Assembly (NCBI GenBank): GCA_947441875.1
Contig: CANEUR010000052.1
Span: 1 to 6,923 of the forward strand
DNA length: 6,923 bases
Reading direction: 5' to 3'
DNA from: Rickettsiales bacterium
Lineage (GTDB): Bacteria; Pseudomonadota; Alphaproteobacteria; Rickettsiales; UBA1997
The position numbers were made by a program, and so were the translations under genes. The notes beneath the pieces were generated by a model. The model was not told the origin of the DNA, searched no databases, and worked only from the letters and a program-made list of their open reading frames with translations. Each line of letters opens with the position of its first letter. Position 1 is the first letter of the stretch. This document shows, one piece after another, positions 1 through 5,237 of the stretch.

Positions 1-14
1 AATTAGATTACAAT

Positions 15-221
15 TTAAAAACAATGTGCTTCAACAGTCCCATCATGAGTAATAACCCTAAAATAGGTATGATCACGTGAAAGTGAAATATGATTATGTT
101 TTTTTGCATAGCTCAACCTTTTATAATAGGAATCTAACTCTTTTTCAGATAAATTATCTTTAGAAAATGCTTTAGCACTAAAAGAAAGCAATAAAACAAA
201 TAAAAAGAAGTATTTAAGCAT
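15..221 (-). CDS. Small secreted protein of unknown function (68 aa)
   Basis: I do not recognise this protein. The first 18 residues look like a Sec signal peptide: one Lys at position 3, a Phe/Leu-rich core, and a likely signal peptidase I site after AKA (residues 16-18). The mature part would be about 50 residues, charged, and rich in Lys, His and Tyr, with a single Cys two residues from the end (AHCF), so it would have no internal disulfide. The C-terminal stretch FRVITHDGTVEAHCF may form short beta strands. It starts at ATG and ends at TAA; no Shine-Dalgarno is visible upstream (the bases before the ATG read AAAACAG). It lies 56 nt downstream of tRNA-Asn on the same strand and has no obvious promoter, so it may depend on read-through from the tRNA or photolyase. 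The signal peptide argues that it is a real gene, but its small size keeps confidence moderate. Confidence 0.5.
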   Translation of the reverse strand: MLKYFFLFVLLLSFSAKAFSKDNLSEKELDSYYKRLSYAKKHNHISLSRDHTYFRVITHDGTVEAHCF

Positions 222-237
222 CTGTTTTATGTTATGA

Positions 238-258
238 TTTTAACTTTTAATGTTAAAA
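238..258. repeat. Short AT-rich inverted repeat, possible weak terminator
   Basis: The arms TTTTAAC and GTTAAAA (238-244 and 252-258) are perfectly complementary around a 7-nt loop. The hairpin lies between tRNA-Asn and the small secreted ORF. It could end the tRNA transcript, but the stem has only one G-C pair and no clear U-tract follows on the minus strand. A 7-bp AT palindrome can arise by chance at this base composition. Confidence 0.2.
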
Positions 259-277
259 ATTTATGAGGAGAGATTTT

Positions 278-352
278 TGGCTCCTTGGGAGGGATTCGAA
301 CCCCCGACCAATTGGTTAACAGCCAACTGCTCTACCACTGAGCTACCAAGGA
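278..352 (-). tRNA. tRNA-Asn (anticodon GTT)
   Basis: The minus strand folds into a full 75-nt cloverleaf with an encoded CCA end (TGG at 278-280 on the plus strand). The acceptor stem TCCTTGG pairs with CCAAGGA, with G as discriminator base. The D stem is GCTC/GAGC. The anticodon stem GTTGG/CCAAT holds the loop CTGTTAA, which places anticodon GTT (plus-strand aac at 318-320) and assigns Asn. The T stem GGGGG/CCCTC has one G-U pair and the usual TTCGAAT loop. The U1-A72 pair and G73 match typical bacterial tRNA-Asn. It lies 54 nt downstream of the photolyase stop on the same strand. Confidence 0.97.
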
Positions 353-369
353 ATATTTTTGTTTTTTAA

Positions 370-397
370 ATTTTAAAGACATTTTTTTTAAAAGCAA
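370..397 (-). promoter_or_regulatory. Candidate promoter for tRNA-Asn
   Basis: On the minus strand a TAAAAT box (370-375, 5 of 6 to the sigma-70 -10) lies 16 nt from a poor -35, TTGCTT (392-397, 3 of 6). The -10 is 17 nt upstream of the mature tRNA 5' end, which would leave a short leader. Such matches are common in DNA this AT-rich, so the call is weak. Confidence 0.22.
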
Positions 398-406
398 GTG
401 CCAAAA

Positions 407-1831
407 TTAAAATTTTTCACCTAGGGCAGAAAAATTTTGCAAAGCTTGTTTGCGAGATGAATCGAGATCAACAATTTTATGAGGGTAGGTTTCGCCTAAC
501 TTAACATTTGCTTGCCTTAAAGATAGTGGGCTAGCAAGCCACGGAGTGTAGAGATCGGCATCTGATAAATTGGCTAATTCTGGCACAAATTTTCTGATAA
601 AACTAGCAGTTTGAAATTTTTCGCTTTGCAAAATGGGGTTGAAGATGCGAAAATAGGGCGCCGCATCAGCACCACTGCCCGCCACCCATTGCCAACTGGC
701 AGAGTTGCTAGCCAAATCGGCATCAAATAAACACTGCCAAAACCACTGCTCGCCATATCGCCAATCTATCAATAAATTTTTTACCAAAAACGAACCAACA
801 ATCATTCTTAAACGATTATGCATATAGCCAGTTTGCCAAAGTTGCCTCATGCCAGCATCAACAATCGGAATACCTGTTTTGCCTTGTTGCCATTTTTTAA
901 GATTTTCTAAATTATTTTGCCAAGCAAAATTGTTAAATTTTGGCTGAAAATTTTCAAAAGGCAAGCTAGGAAAATGATGCAACAAATAGTAAGAAAACTC
1001 TCTCCAACCTAATTCACTTAAAAAACACTGCAAATTTTCGTTATCTGGATGATTTTGGCAAGCAAAATACCAAACTTGCTGGGGCGATATTTCGCCAAAA
1101 TGCAAATGAGGCGAAAGGGCAGAAACAAATTGAGCGGAAGAGGGTAAATTTCGACCTTCTTTGTAATTTGACAAGCCATTTTGCACAAAATTTGTTAATT
1201 TTTGCCAAGCATATTTTTCGCCTATTTGCCAATTACTACTAGTTGCTTGATGCCAATTGTTTTGAGGCAAAAGTTGCAAGGTATCAAGAGCAACAGAGTT
1301 TTCATCAAACAAAAAATTAGAGTTAAAATGATGGTGCAAAGGTAATCTGGGCTTGCTATGAGGCAAGCAACCCAAACGATAAAAATGAGTAAAAACTTTG
1401 TAAGGCTCATTATTTTTGTTTAAAATTTCGGCAGGATTCCATAAAAGATAGCCATTTTTTAAACATTGAACTCGGCAATGATTTTTGATATTTTCTGCCA
1501 CCAAATTTTGTTGCCCTGCTTGGTGAAGTTGTGGCGATTGATTATAATAAACATTATTTATTTTATGTTTTTTGATGAGTTGTAAAATTATTTCGCTTGG
1601 CTCGCCGCAATAAAAATTCAACTTGCCGTTAAGGCTTTTATTTAAAGAATTTAAGCTGTGATATAGCCACACCAAGCTTGCTTCGCCCAGTTTTCGGCTA
1701 TTTGTAGGTTGTGAAAAAATATAAACTGGCAAAACTTGCTGATGCTGGCAAGCCGCAATGAAAGCCTCATTATCTTGCAAGCGAAGATCGGCTGTAAGAT
1801 AGCCAGTAAACCACATTAAAGAATTATTCAT
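407..1831 (-). CDS. phr: Deoxyribodipyrimidine photolyase (FAD-dependent)
   Basis: This enzyme repairs UV-induced cyclobutane pyrimidine dimers, using light and reduced FAD. The 474 residues match the usual length (E. coli PhrB has 472). Residues about 5-130 form the Rossmann-like antenna domain, opening with DLRLQDNEA (15-23). The FAD-binding helical domain covers about 235-470 and includes ELGWREF (273-279), DAGMRQLW (325-332), MHNRLRM (337-343) and DAAPYFRIFNP (389-399). The electron-transfer triad is present as W304, W357 and W380, equivalent to E. coli W306, W359 and W382. N376 matches the FAD-site asparagine that marks photolyases rather than plant cryptochromes. The SxSWQWVAGSGADAAP segment resembles alphaproteobacterial enzymes; class I versus class III is not settled here. 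The ATG at 1831 is taken as start, but M6 is possible because the family core begins there. The gene diverges from suhB across 80 bp. It looks intact. Confidence 0.96.
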   Translation of the reverse strand: MNNSLMWFTGYLTADLRLQDNEAFIAACQHQQVLPVYIFSQPTNSRKLGEASLVWLYHSLNSLNKSLNGKLNFYCGEPSEIILQLIKKHKINNVYYNQSPQLHQAGQQNLVAENIKNHCRVQCLKNGYLLWNPAEILNKNNEPYKVFTHFYRLGCLPHSKPRLPLHHHFNSNFLFDENSVALDTLQLLPQNNWHQATSSNWQIGEKYAWQKLTNFVQNGLSNYKEGRNLPSSAQFVSALSPHLHFGEISPQQVWYFACQNHPDNENLQCFLSELGWREFSYYLLHHFPSLPFENFQPKFNNFAWQNNLENLKKWQQGKTGIPIVDAGMRQLWQTGYMHNRLRMIVGSFLVKNLLIDWRYGEQWFWQCLFDADLASNSASWQWVAGSGADAAPYFRIFNPILQSEKFQTASFIRKFVPELANLSDADLYTPWLASPLSLRQANVKLGETYPHKIVDLDSSRKQALQNFSALGEKF

Positions 1832-1845
1832 AGTAAAAAATTAAT

Positions 1846-1874
1846 TTGCAATATTGATTTTACTATATTAGAAT
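1846..1874 (+). promoter_or_regulatory. Candidate sigma-70-type promoter for the suhB homologue
   Basis: TTGCAA (1846-1851) and TAGAAT (1869-1874, 5 of 6) are separated by 17 nt. Transcription would begin near 1881, about 30 nt before the suhB ATG. The elements interleave with the phr promoter on the other strand. The inference rests on pattern matching in AT-rich DNA. Confidence 0.38.
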
Positions 1875-1893
1875 AACTTTTTGCTAAAATCAA
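1865..1893 (-). promoter_or_regulatory. Candidate sigma-70-type promoter for phr
   Basis: On the minus strand TTGATT (1888-1893) is followed after 17 nt by TAATAT (1865-1870, 4 of 6). Transcription would start near 1858, about 26 nt upstream of the phr ATG. The -10 overlaps the -10 of the suhB candidate promoter on the opposite strand by two bases, so the two could compete for polymerase. Confidence 0.35.
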
Positions 1894-1911
1894 TTTTTTA
1901 ATTAAATCAAT

Positions 1912-2607
1912 ATGCGATATAGTGCAAATTTAAATATCATTTTAAAAGCCATCGAAAAAGCCTGCAAACATATTTCTCGAGATTTTGTAGAGCTTGAAAA
2001 TTTACAATCAAACCCAGTTTCTGCTAATAAATTTGCCATTTCTTGCCAAGAAAAAGTTAAACAAATTTTATTGAGCGAATTTCAAAAATTTCGCCCAGAT
2101 TTTAATATATTTTTTGATGAAAAAAATCAAATTATTGCCAGCCCAGATGCCGAATATTCTTTAATTATTAAAGCAATTGATGGCTTGGCAAATCTAGCAA
2201 GAGCAAGTGGCGATTTTACTACTTCTGTGGCTTTGCAATATAAAAATAAAAATCAACAGTTTGAAACCGTCGCAGTGGCAATTTTTAAAAATATTGGCAA
2301 TGAAGTTTTTTACGCCGAAAAAGGCTTTGGAGCCTATCTTAATAATCGTCGACTCAGGGTTTCTAGGCGATCTGGCGGAGATGTTTTGTTGGCTTGCAAT
2401 CATCTTGATTTTTTACCAGAAAATTACCAACAACTGCGTTGCTATGGTTGCCAAACTCTCGAAGTAGCTTATTTGGCATCGGCAAGGCTAGAAGAACTTC
2501 ATTATACCACGAAAAACCTTAATAATATTGAGCCATTTTTTTTATTAGCCAAAGAGGCTGGAGCAAAAATTAACAAACAAGAACATTTAACAATTATCGG
2601 CTGTTAA
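1912..2607 (+). CDS. suhB: SuhB / inositol monophosphatase family protein, probably catalytically inactive
   Basis: The clearest family mark is residues 135-151, AEKGFGAYLNNRRLRVS, a hallmark of SuhB-type proteins. The N-terminal IxRDFxELExLQ helix (21-32) is typical of alphaproteobacterial SuhB. Active members use an EE pair, a DPxDGT motif and a late WD to bind Mg2+. Here these align with D69-E70, KAIDGL (87-92) and N204-N205. The first Asp of DPxDGT is a Lys, the following Pro and the Thr are lost, and the late Asp is an Asn. At 231 residues it is also shorter than E. coli SuhB (267). Phosphatase activity is therefore unlikely. E. coli SuhB also acts in rRNA transcription antitermination with NusA, so retention for a structural role is a reasonable inference. 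The reading frame is intact. It starts at ATG 1912 with no Shine-Dalgarno and converges on the next gene with overlapping stops. Confidence 0.82.
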   Translation: MRYSANLNIILKAIEKACKHISRDFVELENLQSNPVSANKFAISCQEKVKQILLSEFQKFRPDFNIFFDEKNQIIASPDAEYSLIIKAIDGLANLARASGDFTTSVALQYKNKNQQFETVAVAIFKNIGNEVFYAEKGFGAYLNNRRLRVSRRSGGDVLLACNHLDFLPENYQQLRCYGCQTLEVAYLASARLEELHYTTKNLNNIEPFFLLAKEAGAKINKQEHLTIIGC

Positions 2608-4031
2608 TTATTAAAAAATTCTGGATAAGCTTTTGTTTGATGCAATAACCGATATTTACCATTTTCTTGCTGAAAATAAACTTGTAAATATTCGTTTAAT
2701 GCGTCTTCAACTTTAAAAACCACCATTGTTTCTGCATTTTTTTCTTTTAACTCACCATCACTAAATAAATCGAGCACTGTATATTTTTTATGCCCGATAG
2801 TAAAATTAGTGACAAGTTGCATATCTTTGGCAAAAATCACCTCCATTACTGATAATACCCACTTTTTATCGGTTTTTTGAGCAATTGCAGTAAGCGAAGT
2901 GACATTGGCAAATTGCGAACCCAAAATTGCTTCACTTGCTTCGGTTAAATTATAAAGATTAAAAACAAAAGTTTCTGGCTTATTTTTAACTCTCCATAAA
3001 AAAGTTGTTTTAAGATTGTCAATAATTTTTTTGTTAATTTTTCTTTTTGCAAAAAAACCATCAATTCTTTGAATCAAATCTGGCTGAAATTTAAAATCTT
3101 CTCGCCAAGATTGCTCATAATTACGATGATACACCGGTATAAATTGCCACTTTTCTTTTAAAATACCAACCTCTTCTTTATCGTAAGCCAATTTAATATG
3201 CCATTTGCTAACAAAATTATGATCGATTAATTTATTTTTACCAAAAAATTTACCTTTATTGCCAAAATATTGCATTTTTTTATACTGCTCGTTGCTTACC
3301 AAATAATTTTTCAGCAAAAAATCATCAAGTTGTTGTAAATTTGGCTGATTGCTACTAACAATTTTTAACAAATCTTGATTTTTTTGCAAATTTTCTGAGG
3401 CAAATTTAATAGCTGTTTTACTAGTAGAAACTGCCACTTGAACAATATTGAAATTGCTTTTTAAGTTATTCGTTGCAAATTCTAGTAGCAAACCATTATC
3501 GGCAAAAGCATTAAGAGCAATGCTTTCTATTGCCCTTACTCTATCAGAGGCATATTGATAGTTGTCGGCATCGAGATCGATCATTTTAGCAATAAACTCT
3601 TCGTTATCAAGAAGCTTCCAAGCGGCAAATTTTAACACATCTCTACTTAATAAAGCCGATTCGGCAATAAAAACGGCATTTCCTCTTACTTCTGGTGCGG
3701 CATATTTTAGAACTTCTGGCTTAATTTTGATTAGCCTTTGAATAAAAATTTTATCTTGTCTTAAAATATCGGAAGCATCTTGAAAATAAGCAGGATCAAT
3801 CATTACCACCTGAAAAATTAGGTTGCGATTTTGACTAAAACACACAGGCAAATCAGAAATTGCCTTAGGATTTTGAAGCTCAACTTGTTGTAAAATTTGA
3901 TTAAAATATTTTTCTTGATTGCTACATAATGCTGATTTTGCCGATAAGTAATTGCCAGTGTTTTGATTGGCAAAAACTGATAGATTTTGCCAAAAAAACA
4001 ATAAAAATAAACAAAATCGGATAAAAAACAT
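2604..4031 (-). CDS. Secreted DUF4116-like helical repeat protein
   Basis: The protein has 475 residues with a signal peptide at about 1-21 (hydrophobic, Phe/Leu-rich, likely cut after VFA). Residues 68-217 form six tandem 25-residue repeats, with a seventh divergent unit at 218-242. In the six, a small-residue pair starts with Ala at exactly 86, 111, 136, 161, 186 and 211. Five of the six have Tyr or Phe just before that Ala; the first has Asp85. This resembles DUF4116 repeats, which are alpha-helical and known from bacteria that live in amoebae and other hosts; the assignment is from pattern, not search. Residues about 243-475 form a separate domain I do not recognise. The mature chain has only two Cys (C36, C64), which could form a disulfide. 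The ATG lies 9 nt after the nuoK stop, so the gene is probably transcribed with nuoJ-nuoK. It may act in the periplasm or be exported; its function is unknown. Confidence 0.8.
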   Translation of the reverse strand: MFFIRFCLFLLFFWQNLSVFANQNTGNYLSAKSALCSNQEKYFNQILQQVELQNPKAISDLPVCFSQNRNLIFQVVMIDPAYFQDASDILRQDKIFIQRLIKIKPEVLKYAAPEVRGNAVFIAESALLSRDVLKFAAWKLLDNEEFIAKMIDLDADNYQYASDRVRAIESIALNAFADNGLLLEFATNNLKSNFNIVQVAVSTSKTAIKFASENLQKNQDLLKIVSSNQPNLQQLDDFLLKNYLVSNEQYKKMQYFGNKGKFFGKNKLIDHNFVSKWHIKLAYDKEEVGILKEKWQFIPVYHRNYEQSWREDFKFQPDLIQRIDGFFAKRKINKKIIDNLKTTFLWRVKNKPETFVFNLYNLTEASEAILGSQFANVTSLTAIAQKTDKKWVLSVMEVIFAKDMQLVTNFTIGHKKYTVLDLFSDGELKEKNAETMVVFKVEDALNEYLQVYFQQENGKYRLLHQTKAYPEFFNN

Positions 4032-4040
4032 TATTATTTA

Positions 4041-4355
4041 TCAACCTTTAATAGAAGATGCTTGAGTAATTTCGATGTTGCCTTTATTATGAAAATAAAC
4101 CACCAAAATTGCCAAAGCAATGGCAGCCTCTGCCCCAGCAATTGCCAAAACAAAAATACTAAATATTTGTCCAGCAATATCTTGCAGATAAACCGAAAAA
4201 GCCACAAAATTAATATTAACAGCAAGAAGCATAATTTCGATAGACATTAGCACCGAAATAATAGTTTTGCGGTTTAAAAAAATACCCATCACCCCTATGC
4301 AAAATAATAAAGCCGATAAAATAACAAAATAATTTTGCGAAATACCGTTAATCAT
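4041..4355 (-). CDS. nuoK: NADH-quinone oxidoreductase subunit K
   Basis: NuoK is a small membrane subunit of respiratory complex I that takes part in proton translocation. With the start chosen here it has 104 residues, close to the usual 100-102. Three membrane helices cover about 7-26, 31-54 and 63-88. The signature FLNRKTII...LMSIEIMLLAVNIN (26-49) is close to alphaproteobacterial NuoK. The two conserved membrane glutamates are E40 and E76, equivalent to E. coli E36 and E72. An in-frame ATG at 4397 would add 14 residues and overlap nuoJ by 29 nt. The ATG at 4355 fits the family N-terminus and leaves 13 nt after the nuoJ stop. It lies between nuoJ and the repeat-protein gene in an apparent operon. 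Confidence 0.96.
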   Translation of the reverse strand: MINGISQNYFVILSALLFCIGVMGIFLNRKTIISVLMSIEIMLLAVNINFVAFSVYLQDIAGQIFSIFVLAIAGAEAAIALAILVVYFHNKGNIEITQASSIKG

Positions 4356-4368
4356 AAAAAAACTTATT

Positions 4369-4995
4369 TTAAAGGTTAATACCAGAACCAGAAGCAACTT
4401 TTACCACTTCTAGAGAATCTTTTTTAGAACGAAACACTTGCTTACAAATATTTTGTTTTTTTGCTAACAAATTTTTTGCTTGTAAAGTGAGAACAATTGC
4501 TCCAATCATAGCCACAAACAAAATTAAACCCACAATTTGAAACGGAATAATAAAATCGGTATATAAAACATTGCCAATATTATGAGTGTTGCTAATGCTC
4601 TGATTAATTGCATAAGCTATTTTTGGCTGATAACTGCCAATTGCCGAAAACTGGATGAATAAAAATATTTCAATAAACAACACTATGCCAATTAAGGCTA
4701 AAAAAGGTTTTTTACGATCAATTTGTAAAATAATTTCTTGATCGGTGTTTAGCATCATGACAACAAATAAAAAGAGCACCGCAATCGCCCCTACATAAAC
4801 CACAATGAGCAACATTGCAATAAATTCGGCACCGATTAACAAAAACAAACCAGAAGCATTAAAAAAAGCCAGAATCAAAAACATTGCGGCATGCACCATA
4901 TTTTGCTTTAAAACCACTGCAAATGAGCTTAAAACCAAAACAGTAGAAAACAAAAAAAACAGCAATTCAGTTGGGCTATATAATGCTAAATTCAT
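4369..4995 (-). CDS. nuoJ: NADH-quinone oxidoreductase subunit J
   Basis: NuoJ is a membrane subunit of complex I, next to NuoK in the membrane arm. It has 208 residues with five predicted membrane helices: about 10-29, 34-53, 57-81, 99-116 and 147-171. The core stretch N46 to L82 contains ASGLFLLIGAEFIAMLLIVV and then YVGAIAVLFLFVVMML, the strongest NuoJ signature, including E57 in the GAEF motif and Y67. The C-terminus after about 172 is basic and probably cytoplasmic. It starts at ATG 4995, with no clear Shine-Dalgarno. A candidate promoter about 35 nt upstream suggests that transcription of nuoJ, nuoK and the repeat-protein gene starts here rather than at ccmF. Confidence 0.96.
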   Translation of the reverse strand: MNLALYSPTELLFFLFSTVLVLSSFAVVLKQNMVHAAMFLILAFFNASGLFLLIGAEFIAMLLIVVYVGAIAVLFLFVVMMLNTDQEIILQIDRKKPFLALIGIVLFIEIFLFIQFSAIGSYQPKIAYAINQSISNTHNIGNVLYTDFIIPFQIVGLILFVAMIGAIVLTLQAKNLLAKKQNICKQVFRSKKDSLEVVKVASGSGINL

Positions 4996-5029
4996 AAAAA
5001 TGATGATAATGATTAAACAAGTAATTTCA

Positions 5030-5057
5030 ATTTTAATTAAACAAAATAACTAGTCAA
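5030..5057 (-). promoter_or_regulatory. Candidate sigma-70-type promoter for nuoJ-nuoK-repeat protein operon
   Basis: On the minus strand TTGACT (5052-5057, 5 of 6) is followed after 16 nt by TAAAAT (5030-5035, 5 of 6). The predicted start near 5023 gives a leader of about 28 nt before the nuoJ ATG. This is the best promoter match in the window and the only good one in the ccmF-nuoJ gap. Confidence 0.48.
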
Positions 5058-5079
5058 GAGCAATGCTATTTATCTTATG

Positions 5080-5163
5080 CTAATCAATAAACAAACTCTC
5101 TTCGCCAAGCATATCAACAATTTTTATAGCAATTTTGACTTTTGCTTCAAGAAAATGTTGCAT
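5080..5163 (-). other. Micro-ORF or gene remnant (27 codons)
   Basis: The ccmF-nuoJ gap holds a short open frame from ATG 5163 to a TAG ending at 5080. Its peptide begins MQHFLEAKVKIAIKIVDM and ends GEESLFID, an amphipathic and protein-like composition. The frame stays open upstream of the ATG through GTG, TTA, TTA and TTG into the left arm of the large inverted repeat, where a TAA closes it at 5185-5187. It could be a genuine micropeptide, the tail of a decayed gene cut by the palindromic element, or chance. No Shine-Dalgarno is visible and I recognise no family. Confidence 0.25.
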
Positions 5164-5166
5164 CAC

Positions 5167-5237
5167 TAATAACAATTCCCATCTTTAAATAAACAATATG
5201 AGGTTATTTGATTATTTAAAGATGGGAATTGTTATTA
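5167..5237. repeat. 26-bp perfect inverted repeat straddling the ccmF stop codon
   Basis: The arms 5167-5192 and 5212-5237 are perfectly complementary over 26 bp around a 19-nt spacer (5193-5211). A further CAA/TTG pairing (5194-5196 with 5208-5210) extends the stem past one mismatch. The right arm contains the last codons and the TAA of ccmF. In the ccmF mRNA it would fold into one long stem-loop and could end transcription or protect the 3' end, although no U-tract follows. Ordinary terminators rarely have stems this long and perfect. Both outer ends are TA, as expected for a miniature element of the IS630/Tc1 type or a palindromic repeat family. It is the only copy in the window. Confidence 0.85.

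Noticed and set aside
278..352. tRNA-Asn as an integration attachment site
   Set aside because: No direct repeat of the tRNA 3' end is seen elsewhere in the window and there is no integrase gene beside it.
2207..2467. 86-codon plus-strand open frame in another frame within suhB
   Set aside because: The suhB frame carries the family motifs; this frame shows no recognisable domain.
4356..4397. In-frame ATG 14 codons upstream of nuoK
   Set aside because: It would overlap nuoJ by 29 nt and give an N-terminal extension absent from NuoK families; the ATG at 4355 gives normal length and aligned glutamates.
4805..5053. 82-codon plus-strand open frame antisense to the nuoJ 5' end
   Set aside because: It is complementary to a well-supported gene, Lys/Asn-rich as antisense of AT-rich coding DNA tends to be, and matches no family.
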